In this document: in pieces, positions 16,629-25,372 of the stretch
Position numbering within the stretch: the stretch's first letter is position 1
Layout: every line of letters begins with the position of its first letter
From: JALYYC01 sp036732165
Lineage (GTDB): Bacteria > Chloroflexota > Dormibacteria > CF-121
DNA length: 64,000 nt
Assembly (NCBI GenBank): GCA_036732165.1
Contig: DAINCX010000007.1
Coordinates: forward strand, 1 to 64,000
Direction of reading: 5' to 3'
Position numbers and translations under genes: made by a program
Notes under the pieces: model-generated
Told to the model about the DNA's origin: nothing
Databases searched by the model: none
The model's input: only the letters and a program-made list of their open reading frames with translations

Positions 16629-17626
16629 CAGTTCTTTGGCTTGAGCCAGGGCATCATGGCCCGAAGCTCGGTGCCGACCTTTTCGATCTGACTGGCCTGT
16701 TGATTGCGCCGGGCGGCGTTGAAGGCGGGCCTCCCGGCCTGGTTCTCCAGGATCCAGGTCCGCGCGAACGTCCCGTCCTGGATTTCGCGGAGGATCTTGC
16801 GCATCTCCTCCCGGACCGCCGGGCTGATCACGCGCGGGCCGCTGACGTAGTCGCCGAACTCGGCGGTGTCGCTGATGCTGTAGCGCATGTAACTCATGCC
16901 GCCCTGGTACATCAGGTCAACGATCAGCTTCATCTCGTGCAGGCACTCGAAGTAGGCCAGCTCCGGCTGATAGCCGGCCTCCACCAGGGTTTCGAAGCCG
17001 GTCTGCACCAGCGACGTGAGCCCCCCGCAGAGCACAGCCTGCTCGCCGAAGAGATCGGTTTCGGTCTCTTCCTTGAAGGTCGTCTCCAGCACGCCGGCCA
17101 TCGTCGAGCCGATCCCCCGGGCGTAGGCGAGCGTCCGCGCCCGCGCCTTGCCGGTCGTGTCCTGGTGAATCGCGAACAGCGCCGGCACGCCGACGCGCTC
17201 CTGGAAGAGCCGGCGGACGATGTGACCCGGCCCCTTCGGTGCGACCATCGCGACGTCGACATCCTCAGGAGGCACGATCTGGCTGAAGTGGATGTTGAAC
17301 CCGTGCGCGAAGAGCAGCGCGCTCCCCGCACGGAGATTCGGTTTCACCGACTCCTCGTAGAGGACTTTCTGCGTCTGGTCCGGTACCAGCATCATCACCA
17401 GGTTCCCCAGCTCGGTGGCCTTCTCCACGGTTTCAACCCGCAGGTCCTGTTGTTCCGCGTGCTCCCAGGACTTGCTGCCCTTGTAGAGGCCGACCACGAC
17501 GTCGACGCCGCTGTCCTGCAAATTGAGCGCGTGGGCGTGACCCTGGCTCCCGTAGCCGATGACCGCCACCCGCTGCCCCGCGAGGGCGGTCAGGTCGGCA
17601 TCGTCGTTGTAGTAGACCTTCGCCAC
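16628..17626 (-). CDS. ilvC: Ketol-acid reductoisomerase
   Basis: The 332-residue class I enzyme isomerises and reduces acetolactate to dihydroxyisovalerate, using NADPH and Mg. The Rossmann motif is VAVIGYGSQGHAHALNLQDSG. DVAMVAPKGPGHIVRR, the metal-binding DLFGEQAVLCGGLTSLVQ and the second-half YQPELAYFECLHEMKLIVDLMYQGG are all conserved. Length is normal for class I. The GTG start shares a base with the upstream stop (TAGTG), and leuA overlaps its end, so these genes form one tightly packed operon. Confidence 0.95.
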   Translation of the reverse strand: MAKVYYNDDADLTALAGQRVAVIGYGSQGHAHALNLQDSGVDVVVGLYKGSKSWEHAEQQDLRVETVEKATELGNLVMMLVPDQTQKVLYEESVKPNLRAGSALLFAHGFNIHFSQIVPPEDVDVAMVAPKGPGHIVRRLFQERVGVPALFAIHQDTTGKARARTLAYARGIGSTMAGVLETTFKEETETDLFGEQAVLCGGLTSLVQTGFETLVEAGYQPELAYFECLHEMKLIVDLMYQGGMSYMRYSISDTAEFGDYVSGPRVISPAVREEMRKILREIQDGTFARTWILENQAGRPAFNAARRNQQASQIEKVGTELRAMMPWLKPKN

Positions 17627-19422
17627 TAGAGGTAGGTCCCCGTGGTCAGGTTCATCAGCCGCGGGTTCAACCCGAGCAACTGGTCAGCGTCGATCGGCAC
17701 GTCGATCAGGATCGATTGGCCGGTCACCTCGTAGCAGGCGTCCATGATCTCGGCGAGGTTGCTCAGGTCCGGCTTGAGGCGGTAGCCGTCCCAGCCGTGC
17801 GCCTTCGCGGCGCGGACGAAGTCGATGGCCGGCAGGCTGCCGTGGTACCGGCGCCGCTCGACTTCGGGGATGACGACCTCGAGTCCCTTGTCGACGATGC
17901 CGTAGACCCCGTTGTTGATGATGAACAGGCGCAGGTCCAGGTTGGCGGCATCGGCGAGTGCCCCACCGAATAGGCGCCAGCAGCCGTCGCCCGAGAACAC
18001 GAAGGTGTTGAGGCTCGGATCGGCCAGCTTGGCGCCCACCCCCAGCCCGAAGCCCCCACCCATCGCGGAGCCGTCGTGCAGGGTGTGGAACGGGATGTTC
18101 GGATGCGGTCGCTGGGTCGCGTACTGGCGGTCCTTGTAGGAGGTGCAGACATCGTCGAACCCGATGCTGTTCGGTCGCCAGGACCGGTGCAGCGCCTCGT
18201 AGAAGGCCATCGCATCGACGCAGCCGTCGCGCACGTCCCGTGAGATCACCCGCGAGTTCAGCCGTTCCGGTGCCTCGACGTCGGGACGCGTGCCGGCCCC
18301 GCTCCAGGTCAGCCTGGGGATGATCTCCGTCAGCACGGCGCCAAGGTCGCCGCGCACGACGCGATAGTCGCCGCTCACGCGATGACGGAAGTCGCCATCG
18401 ATGTGGCCGTAGGGGTCGGTCCAGTTGCTGAAGTGCCAGACCTGGCCGGCGGGAATCGCGCCGAGGTTGAGCGAGTACTCGCCGGCGTCGAATCCCAGGC
18501 TGATCACGCAGTCGTCGCGGGTCATGCCGCGCCAGAGCTTCATCGCCTCGTCATTGCCGCCGAAGGAGATGTAGCCGAATCCGTAGCGGTTTTCCGGCGA
18601 GACCGCACTCGCCCCGTTGTATGACCAGACCGTCGGCGCCTTCAACACGTTCGACAGCGCCGTGGTCAGGGCCGGCATGCCGGGCTGCCGGGCGGCCTCC
18701 GCACCTACGTAGACAATGACCCGGCGGCCGTTCGCGATCCGGGGGAACTCCTCCAGGAATCGTTCCACGTCCTGCCGGTTGAAGCCGTGGCCGGGCTCGC
18801 GTCCCCGGATGTTGACCTGCGCCGGCTTAGACAGGATGTCCGGATAGAAGGCGATCGCAACCGGTTTCGATCGCGCCAGGACCCGCTGGGCGCGCTCGAG
18901 CTCTCGCTCCATCGTGTTGATGTCGTCGATGACGATGCAGCCCTCGCCAAGTTCGGCTTGCAGCTGCGGCACGATGTTCATGCCGTGCACCGAGACGTCC
19001 TGCAGGGGGGCCAGGCCGATCGACATCGTCGAGTTCAGCGCGATCAGGTAGACCGCCGGGATGTTATGGAGCTTGGCGTCGGTGATCCCGCTGGAGCCCA
19101 GCTTGGTGGCGGCTCCGGTGGTTGTGACGCAACCTCCGATTTTGCCGGAGGCGAGGTGATAGCCGAGCGGCACGAAGCCGGCGGCGTATTCGCCCATCGT
19201 CAGCATCCGGGGGACGCCGTCCCGCGCCTCCGAGATGTCGCTCAAGGGTTCCAGGTGCTTGGTCACGTGGATCAGGCCGCCGCCGTTGACGCCGGCGTAG
19301 GAGGTGATCCCCCAGCGCCGCAGCGTCTCGATCAGCCAGTAGTTGCCGCTGGTCCGCTCGAGCGGCGGGCTCGGCGTCGGATCGCTGAGCTCCTCAATCC
19401 GTTCGATCATGGTGGCACTCAT
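17626..19422 (-). CDS. Divergent thiamine-diphosphate enzyme in the ilvB position
   Basis: The 598-residue protein has the three-domain layout of the acetolactate synthase/pyruvate decarboxylase superfamily. An activating Glu sits in MLTMGEYAAGFVPLGYHLASG (about residue 78), and the ThDP-Mg motif GDGCW...LFIINNG lies near 478-505. Sequence between these differs strongly from ordinary IlvB: CVTTTGAATKLGSSGITDAK replaces the usual TSGPGATN segment. Its place between the T-box leader and ilvC suggests it makes acetolactate. No IlvN-like ACT subunit is seen in the operon. It could instead use another keto acid; the family assignment is firm, the reaction is not. Confidence 0.8.
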   Translation of the reverse strand: MSATMIERIEELSDPTPSPPLERTSGNYWLIETLRRWGITSYAGVNGGGLIHVTKHLEPLSDISEARDGVPRMLTMGEYAAGFVPLGYHLASGKIGGCVTTTGAATKLGSSGITDAKLHNIPAVYLIALNSTMSIGLAPLQDVSVHGMNIVPQLQAELGEGCIVIDDINTMERELERAQRVLARSKPVAIAFYPDILSKPAQVNIRGREPGHGFNRQDVERFLEEFPRIANGRRVIVYVGAEAARQPGMPALTTALSNVLKAPTVWSYNGASAVSPENRYGFGYISFGGNDEAMKLWRGMTRDDCVISLGFDAGEYSLNLGAIPAGQVWHFSNWTDPYGHIDGDFRHRVSGDYRVVRGDLGAVLTEIIPRLTWSGAGTRPDVEAPERLNSRVISRDVRDGCVDAMAFYEALHRSWRPNSIGFDDVCTSYKDRQYATQRPHPNIPFHTLHDGSAMGGGFGLGVGAKLADPSLNTFVFSGDGCWRLFGGALADAANLDLRLFIINNGVYGIVDKGLEVVIPEVERRRYHGSLPAIDFVRAAKAHGWDGYRLKPDLSNLAEIMDACYEVTGQSILIDVPIDADQLLGLNPRLMNLTTGTYL

Positions 19423-19434
19423 CTCCAGCCGGGA

Positions 19435-19614
19435 TTAGAAGTTGTACGAGCGGGTGATGTCCTCGGCGACGTCCCGACCAAACCGGTTGGCATCGCCGTG
19501 GGCGACCGCGGCGGAGAGCGCCTCGGTACAGATCGTGGTCACGTCGATTCGGTGCCTTCGCTCCTGGATCTCGTGGTGCAGCCCCTCCGGGATCTCGATC
19601 GTATAACTGGCCAT
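19435..19614 (-). CDS. Small ribbon-helix-helix/CcdA-like protein at the head of the ilv operon
   Basis: A 59-residue protein (MASYTIEIPEGLHHEIQERR start) with a short beta-strand followed by two predicted helices, and a C-terminus resembling CcdA-type antitoxins (GDANRFGRDVAEDITRSYNF). It has a strong AGGAGG 8 bases before the ATG and lies 12 bases upstream of the TPP enzyme gene, right after the T-box. No toxin partner is adjacent. It may be a small DNA-binding regulator, or its translation may simply couple to the operon. Function not established. Confidence 0.6.
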   Translation of the reverse strand: MASYTIEIPEGLHHEIQERRHRIDVTTICTEALSAAVAHGDANRFGRDVAEDITRSYNF

Positions 19615-19660
19615 GACGCGTCCTCCTTGCCTTAAACCTGAAAAATTCCCGACGGCAACA

Positions 19661-19790
19661 CAAAAAGTCCTCGTCCGCAAGGACGAGAGACTTGGCTCCC
19701 GCGGTACCACCCTGCTTACGGCCCAGGCCGTCCCTCTTGTTGAGTCAACCGCTCAGGGGCTGAGTGCTCCCGTCATCGCCCTTGACTCGC
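19661..19790 (-). promoter_or_regulatory. T-box riboswitch of the branched-chain amino-acid operon
   Basis: The minus strand holds AGGGTGGTACCGCGG (19699-19713), an exact match to the conserved T-box sequence. Downstream is an intrinsic terminator: GGACGAG-type stem at 19666-19692 with loop TTGC, then UUUUU. Upstream, GAGTCAA/TTGACTC (19742-19748 with 19782-19788) closes a stem holding a further hairpin, the likely Stem I. The UGGU of the T-box pairs with tRNA having A73, which fits Leu, Ile or Val tRNAs. The specifier codon could not be placed with confidence. Uncharged tRNA should switch on the genes to ilvE. Confidence 0.88.
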
Positions 19791-19863
19791 CAGCTACGCT
19801 AGCAGCGTCAGCCGCCTCGGTCTATTGTGCGAACCATCCAAAAAACGTTGGTTGTTTGGACCC

Positions 19864-19892
19864 TTCACACTGATCGGGGAATACGGCATACT
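19864..19892 (+). promoter_or_regulatory. Predicted promoter of pucR-leuCD
   Basis: TTCACA (19864-19869) and CATACT (19887-19892) are 17 bases apart. The ATG of pucR begins only 10 bases after the -10 box and no Shine-Dalgarno sequence is seen, so the message is probably leaderless or nearly so. Confidence 0.6.
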
Positions 19893-19901
19893 AGTCACCC
19901 C

Positions 19902-21596
19902 ATGGCGCTCACCGTGCGCGAGGCAATGGGGCTGGGCGGGCTGCGACGAGGGGAAGTGCTGGCCGGATCGAGCGGGCTGGATCGGGCAATCACCTGGATC
20001 AAGGTCCTCGAGTCCCCGGAGACGATCAACTGGCTTGCCGAGGGCGAGCTGCTCTTGACCGTGGCTTTTGCCATCAAGGACGACCAGGCAGCCCAGCGAA
20101 ACCTGATGCGCGACCTGGCCGCCGCCGGGTCCTCGGGCCTGGTGATCAAGCCGGAGCGCTACCTGCCCGAGATCCCCGCCGAGATGCTCGGCCAGGCGGA
20201 CGAATACGGCATCCCCCTGATCCGCATTCCCCCGGACGTCTCCTACATCGAGATCATGGCCCCGATCCTGGAACAGATCATCAACGCCCAGAACGTCCAA
20301 CTGCGGCGCTCAATTGAGATCCACCGGCAGTTCACCGACCTGGCCCTGGACGCGCAGGGGCTGGACGCCATCGTCCGGACCCTGGGTGAGCTGGTCGAGA
20401 GCTCCGTGGCCCTGGAGGACGCGAGCTTTCACCTCCTGGCGAGCCATGCCTTCCCGGGCGTCACCGACGCCCACCGCCAGCAGACGCTCGCGCAGCACGG
20501 AACGCCACGCTCGGCCCTCCACTCGAAGCCCATCAAGGCGATGCTCCAGGAGGTGATCGAGGGCCGTTCACCCCGGAAGGTCCCGGCGTTCCCGGAACAG
20601 GGCCTGACCGCGCCCCGCATCATCGCGCCGGTGCTGGCGGGCCGGGAGTGCCTGGGGGTCCTGTCGATCATCGACCACCCACAGCATCACGAGGCCCTGG
20701 CCTTCATGGCGATCGAGCACGCTGCCACCGTGCTGGCGCTCGAGATTATCAAGCAACGGGAGGTGGCGGAGGCCGAGGACCGCGTCCGCGGCGAGTTGGT
20801 CGATGACCTGCTCAACGGGACTTACGGCGACGAGGCGAACGCGCACCGTCGGGCGCGCCACCTGAAGCACGACCTGTCGGTCCCCCATCTGGTCCTGGTC
20901 GTCGATGTCGACCACTTCGGCCGGTTCATCCGAGAGCGCCGCTACGACGAGACCCGCGTGATCAAGGTCAAGCATGATCTGGTCCAGCTCGTCATCGGTG
21001 CCGTTCGGCGCCTCTACCCCCGCCATCTCATCACCGCCCACAGCGATAGCGTCATCGTGCTGGTCCCGCAGGCGGCGGGAGCCCCGGACGATGCCGGCGA
21101 CACCCTGGCCAACCGGATCCGGCAGACGGTCGGCGAATCCGACCTCGGGATCACGGTCTCCGTGGCAATCGGGCGCTCCTGTCTCAAGCCGGCGGACTTC
21201 CGGCCGGCGTTCCTCGAGGCGCAACGCGCCCTCGACCTGATGGTGAGGTTTGGCAAGCGGGAGCAGGTCGTCAATTACGACCGCCTGGGGGTCTATCGCC
21301 TGCTCGCGCAGGTCGAAGATCGCGCCGGCCTGGAGGCGTTTGCCGGCCGTGTGCTCGGGCCGCTGACCGCCTACGACGGGGCCCGCGGCACGCCGCTCCT
21401 GAAGACGCTCGAGGTGTATCTCCAGAACCATGGCAACCTGCGCCAGTCGGCGCGCGATCTTCATATCCATCTGAACACGTTGCATTACCGGCTCGATCGG
21501 ATCGGTAAAGTCGCCGGCATGGACCTCAAAGACGCCGATGTTCGCCTCGACCTGCTGCTCGCGTTGCGGGTCCGGGCGCTGGCGGAGACCACCTAG
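19902..21596 (+). CDS. PucR-family transcriptional regulator
   Basis: The 564-residue regulator has an N-terminal PucR ligand domain (about 1-130, with TWIKVLESPETINWLAEGELLLT), a central GAF/GGDEF-like region, and a C-terminal PucR helix-turn-helix (LRQSARDLHIHLNTLHYRLDRIGK, about 500-540). Family members control catabolic genes such as purine, GABA or proline pathways. ATG 19902 fits the family N-terminus and lies 10 bases after a promoter. leuC begins 3 bases after its stop, so it is probably co-transcribed with leuCD. A role in sensing amino-acid or nitrogen status is inferred from that. Confidence 0.85.
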   Translation: MALTVREAMGLGGLRRGEVLAGSSGLDRAITWIKVLESPETINWLAEGELLLTVAFAIKDDQAAQRNLMRDLAAAGSSGLVIKPERYLPEIPAEMLGQADEYGIPLIRIPPDVSYIEIMAPILEQIINAQNVQLRRSIEIHRQFTDLALDAQGLDAIVRTLGELVESSVALEDASFHLLASHAFPGVTDAHRQQTLAQHGTPRSALHSKPIKAMLQEVIEGRSPRKVPAFPEQGLTAPRIIAPVLAGRECLGVLSIIDHPQHHEALAFMAIEHAATVLALEIIKQREVAEAEDRVRGELVDDLLNGTYGDEANAHRRARHLKHDLSVPHLVLVVDVDHFGRFIRERRYDETRVIKVKHDLVQLVIGAVRRLYPRHLITAHSDSVIVLVPQAAGAPDDAGDTLANRIRQTVGESDLGITVSVAIGRSCLKPADFRPAFLEAQRALDLMVRFGKREQVVNYDRLGVYRLLAQVEDRAGLEAFAGRVLGPLTAYDGARGTPLLKTLEVYLQNHGNLRQSARDLHIHLNTLHYRLDRIGKVAGMDLKDADVRLDLLLALRVRALAETT

Positions 21597-21599
21597 CCG

Positions 21600-22976
21600 A
21601 TGGGCAAGACCATGGCGGCCAAGATCTGGGAGGACCATATCGTGGTCTCGCCGCCGGGGGAACCGGACCTCCTCTACGTCGATCTGCACCTGGTGCACGA
21701 GGTGACCTCCCCGCAGGCGTTCGAGGGCCTGCGTGCGAATGGCCGTCGCGTCCGCCGGCCGGATCTGACGCTCGCCACGATGGACCACAACGTGCCAACC
21801 CGCGGCGGGCGCGGCGCCGCCGACGAGGTCTCGCAGCGGCAGATGATGGCGCTCGAGGAGAACTGCGCCCGCGAGGGCGTCCGCCTGTACGGCATCGGGA
21901 GCGCTCGACAGGGGATCGTGCACGTCATCGGGCCAGAGCTTGGCCTGATCCAGCCCGGGATGCTGATCGTCTGCGGGGATTCGCACACCTCGACCAATGG
22001 CGCCTTCGGGGCAATCGCCTTCGGCATCGGCACCTCGGAGGTTGAACAGGTGCTGGCAACGCAATGCCTGCGCCAGCGCCAGCCCAGGGCGATGGCGATC
22101 ACCGTTGATGGCGAGATGCCCCTGGGCGTCACCGCCAAGGACATCGCGCTCGGCATCATCGCCCGCATCGGGGTCGCCGGTGGCCAGGAGCACATCATCG
22201 AGTACCGCGGCTCGACCATCCGGGCGCTCTCGATGGAAGGCCGGCTGACGGTCTGCAACATGACCATCGAGGGTGGGGCGCGTGCCGGTATGGTCGCGCC
22301 CGATGAGAAGACGTTTGCTCACCTGAAGGGACGGCCGCACGCGCCGTCGGGCGAGGCGTGGGATCAGGCCGTTGCCCGCTGGCGCTCGCTTCCAAGCGAT
22401 CCGGACGCGACCTTCGACACAGAGGTCACGCTCGATGCCACGACGCTGGAGCCCTACGTGTCGTGGGGGACCAACCCCGGGCAGTCGGTTCCGGTCACAG
22501 GCGTCGTGCCCCAGCCGTCGACCGAGGCCGATGATCGGGCCCTCCAGTACATGGCGCTCCAGCCGGGCACGGCCATCGAAGAGATCGCGATCGACCGGGT
22601 GTTTATCGGCTCCTGCACCAATGCTCGGCTCGAGGACCTGCGGACGGCCGCGACCGTGGTGAAGGGCCGTCACGTCCACAAGGACGTCCGCGCGATGGTG
22701 GTCCCTGGCTCGGCGATGGTTAAGGCCGAGGCCGAGCGTGAGGGCCTCGACGCCGTTTTCCGGCAGGCCGGCTTCGAGTGGCGCGACACGGGCTGCTCCA
22801 TGTGCCTGGGCATGAACCCGGACATCCTCGCGCCAGGCGAGCGCTGCGCCTCCACCAGCAACCGCAATTTCGAGGGACGCCAGGGGAGCGGTGGCCGTAC
22901 CCACCTCGTCAGCCCGCCCATGGCCGCGGCCGCCGCGATCGCCGGCCACCTGATCGACGTCCGGGCGATGGCGTAA
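21600..22976 (+). CDS. leuC: 3-isopropylmalate dehydratase large subunit
   Basis: The 458-residue aconitase-family subunit holds the [4Fe-4S] cluster through Cys residues in VFIGSCTNARLEDL and CSMCLGMNPD. ATMDHNVPTR, CGDSHTSTNGAFGAIAFGIG and STSNRNFEGRQG are further signatures. It isomerises 2- to 3-isopropylmalate with LeuD. The start is 3 bases past the pucR stop, and leuD overlaps its end by one base. Confidence 0.95.
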   Translation: MGKTMAAKIWEDHIVVSPPGEPDLLYVDLHLVHEVTSPQAFEGLRANGRRVRRPDLTLATMDHNVPTRGGRGAADEVSQRQMMALEENCAREGVRLYGIGSARQGIVHVIGPELGLIQPGMLIVCGDSHTSTNGAFGAIAFGIGTSEVEQVLATQCLRQRQPRAMAITVDGEMPLGVTAKDIALGIIARIGVAGGQEHIIEYRGSTIRALSMEGRLTVCNMTIEGGARAGMVAPDEKTFAHLKGRPHAPSGEAWDQAVARWRSLPSDPDATFDTEVTLDATTLEPYVSWGTNPGQSVPVTGVVPQPSTEADDRALQYMALQPGTAIEEIAIDRVFIGSCTNARLEDLRTAATVVKGRHVHKDVRAMVVPGSAMVKAEAEREGLDAVFRQAGFEWRDTGCSMCLGMNPDILAPGERCASTSNRNFEGRQGSGGRTHLVSPPMAAAAAIAGHLIDVRAMA

Positions 22977-23563
22977 TGGAGCCGTTTCGCCGCGTCACCG
23001 GCGTCCTTGCGCCCCTTGATCGTGCCAACGTCGACACCGATCAGATCATCCCCAAGCAGTTCCTCAAGCGCATCGAACGCTCCGGGTTTGGCCCCTTCCT
23101 CTTCTACGACTGGCGGCGCGCTGGCGACTTCGTCCTCGACCGGCCCCCCTATCAGGGCGCGGTGGTACTCGTGGCGGGCGCCAACTTCGGCTGCGGATCG
23201 TCCCGCGAGCACGCGCCCTGGGCACTCCTCGATGCCGGCTTTCGCGTGGTCATCGCGCCATCGTTTGCCGACATCTTCAAGAGCAACTGCTTCCGGAGCG
23301 GGCTGCTGCCAGTCGAACTCCCGGCGGCCCAGGTCGAGCGACTCATTCGCCTGGCGCAGCGTGACCCGGGGGTCGAGGTCACCGTCGACCTGGAGGCGAG
23401 GACCGTCAGCACCGATGGCGTGACGGCCAACTTCGCGATCGATGCGTTTTACCGCGACTGCCTCCTCAACGGCGAGGACGAAATCGCCCTCACGCTGAAG
23501 AGCGAGCCGCAGATCGCCGCCTACGAATCGAAGCGGCCTTCCTTCCTCCCCACCATTTCCTAA
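22976..23563 (+). CDS. leuD: 3-isopropylmalate dehydratase small subunit
   Basis: The 195-residue swivelling subunit partners LeuC. NVDTDQIIPKQFLKRIERSGFG and VLVAGANFGCGSSREHAPWALLDAGFRVVIAPSFADIF are family signatures, followed by the NCFRSGLLPVEL substrate-loop region. The start overlaps the leuC stop (TAATG). It converges on ilvD across an 80-base spacer holding a hairpin repeat. Confidence 0.95.
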   Translation: MEPFRRVTGVLAPLDRANVDTDQIIPKQFLKRIERSGFGPFLFYDWRRAGDFVLDRPPYQGAVVLVAGANFGCGSSREHAPWALLDAGFRVVIAPSFADIFKSNCFRSGLLPVELPAAQVERLIRLAQRDPGVEVTVDLEARTVSTDGVTANFAIDAFYRDCLLNGEDEIALTLKSEPQIAAYESKRPSFLPTIS

Positions 23564-23598
23564 TTCGCCTAATCTCCCTCCCCCCGCTTTACCCTTTT

Positions 23599-23638
23599 CT
23601 CCCTCCCCCAGCTTGCTGGGGGAGGGTCGGGGTGGGGG
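23599..23638. repeat. G/C-run palindromic intergenic repeat, copy 2
   Basis: CTCCCTCCCCCAGCTTGCTG and the following bases form a near-perfect hairpin (CTCCCTCCCCCAGC with GCTGGGGGAGGG), then TCGGGGTGGGG. It matches copy 1 at 15415-15450 except in the loop. It separates the convergent leuD and ilvD genes and could serve as a two-way transcription barrier. Confidence 0.7.
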
Positions 23639-23643
23639 CCTTG

Positions 23644-25338
23644 TTATCGCGGGCGCGTGATCGCGCCCTCGCTCGCTGATGAGACGAGCGCGGCGTATTT
23701 CGCGAAGACGCCCTCCGGGTAGCGCGGCGTAGGCGGGCGCCATGCCTCGAGGCGCCGGTGGATCTCTGCCGCGGGGACATCGAGATTGAGCTGCCGGGCT
23801 GTGACATCGAACACGATCGAATCGCCGTCCCGGACCGCCGCGATCGGTCCGCCACGCGCCGCCTCGGGGGCAACATGGCCCGCCATCAGGCCGTGGGTCG
23901 CGCCGGAGAAGCGGCCATCGGTAACCAGCGCCACCGAATCGCCCAGCCCTTCCCCGACGATGGCACTGGTGACGCCGAGCATCTCTCGCATGCCCGGACC
24001 ACCAACCGGGCCCTCGTACCGGATCACGATGACGTCGCCGGCCTTGATCTGCCGCTTCACGACCGCCGCGAAGGCGGCCTCCTCGCTGTCGAAGACCCGA
24101 GCGGGTCCGCGATGCGACAGGCGTTCGTGACCGGCGAGCTTGACGACGCATCCCTCGGGCGCGAGGCTCCCGCGCAGGATGGCGAGCCCCCCCGTCGGTT
24201 TCAGCGGCGCCTCGAGGAGCGTCACCACCTTCTGCCCTTTCGTTTCGACCGAGGCATGTGCGACCTCGGCAAGGCTTCGGCCGTCAACGGTCCGCGACTC
24301 GCCGTGGACGAGCCCGCCGTCGACCAGCCGGCGCGCCACCAGGGCGATGCCGCCGGCCTGGTACAGATCCTGCGCGACGTAGGCCCCGCCCGGCTTGAGA
24401 CTTGCCACGACCGGCGTGCGCGACGCCACCCGGTCGAAGTCGTCGATCGTCAGCGGGACGCCCGCCTCCCGGGCGATGGCGAGCAGGTGAAGCACGCCGT
24501 TCGTCGACCCACCGGAGGCCGCGACCGAGGCGATCGCGTTCTCCAGCGCGGCGCGGGTGATGATGTCACGCGGTCGCACGTTTTCGGCCAGCAGCCGCAT
24601 CACCAGTTGCCCGGCGGCGAAGGCCACCTGGTCCTTCTTCGGATCCAGGGCCGGGACGTCGTTGGCGCCCGCAGGGCTGATGCCGAGAAACTCGAGCGCC
24701 ATCGACATGGTGTTGGCCGTGAACTGCCCGCCGCAGGCACCGGCACCGGGACAGGCACTCTCCTCGATCTCCTGCAGCTCAGAGCGGCTCATTTTGCCCG
24801 CGGCAACCGCGCCTACCGCTTCGAAGACTTCCTGGAGCGTGATGTCGCGACCGCGGTGGCGGCCGGGGCCGATCGTGCCGCTGTAAAGAGCCAACCCGGG
24901 GATGTTGATGCGGGCCAGCGCCATCACCGCGGCCGGGATCGTCTTGTCGCAGCCCACGATCATCACCAGGCCGTCGAAGAGATGCCCGCGCGCGACGAGC
25001 TCGATGGAATCCGCAATCACCTCGCGGCTGACGAGGGAGGCCTTCATGCCCTCGGTGCCCATGGAGACACCGTCGGAAACGGCGATCGTGTTGAACTCCA
25101 TCGGCGTGCCACCGGCGGCGCGGACGCCCGCCTTGACCTTTTCCGCGATCCGGCGATGCGTGTAGTTGCACGGCATGGTCTCGATCCAGCTGTGCCCCAC
25201 GCCGATCAACGGTTTTCTCAAGTCGTCGCGCGTAAAGCCAATGGCCCCGAGCATCGAGCGAGCCGGGGCGCGGTCGTCCCCCTCGGTCAGCCCGGCACTC
25301 TGTCGTTTCAGCGGGGACGCGTCCGTGGAATCGCTCAT
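23644..25338 (-). CDS. ilvD: Dihydroxy-acid dehydratase
   Basis: The 564-residue Fe-S enzyme converts dihydroxyisovalerate and its isoleucine-pathway counterpart to keto acids. Cluster ligands are in VGCDKTIPAAVMALAR and CPGAGACGGQFTANTMS. SGGSTNGVLHLLAIARE, RYEGPVGGPGMREML and DGRFSGATHGLMAGHVAPEA are diagnostic. ATG 25338 fits the family N-terminus. It is a single-gene unit, divergent from the thioesterase gene and not under the T-box leader. Confidence 0.95.
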   Translation of the reverse strand: MSDSTDASPLKRQSAGLTEGDDRAPARSMLGAIGFTRDDLRKPLIGVGHSWIETMPCNYTHRRIAEKVKAGVRAAGGTPMEFNTIAVSDGVSMGTEGMKASLVSREVIADSIELVARGHLFDGLVMIVGCDKTIPAAVMALARINIPGLALYSGTIGPGRHRGRDITLQEVFEAVGAVAAGKMSRSELQEIEESACPGAGACGGQFTANTMSMALEFLGISPAGANDVPALDPKKDQVAFAAGQLVMRLLAENVRPRDIITRAALENAIASVAASGGSTNGVLHLLAIAREAGVPLTIDDFDRVASRTPVVASLKPGGAYVAQDLYQAGGIALVARRLVDGGLVHGESRTVDGRSLAEVAHASVETKGQKVVTLLEAPLKPTGGLAILRGSLAPEGCVVKLAGHERLSHRGPARVFDSEEAAFAAVVKRQIKAGDVIVIRYEGPVGGPGMREMLGVTSAIVGEGLGDSVALVTDGRFSGATHGLMAGHVAPEAARGGPIAAVRDGDSIVFDVTARQLNLDVPAAEIHRRLEAWRPPTPRYPEGVFAKYAALVSSASEGAITRPR

Positions 25339-25372
25339 GATGCTGAGCCACCGATTCTAGTAGCCTGAGAAT

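Noticed and set aside
20568..22949. Very long minus-strand open frame (about 790 codons) opposite pucR and leuC
   Set aside because: It is the antisense shadow of two well-supported genes; its translation is Arg/Asp/His-rich with no domain, as expected for high-GC antisense frames.
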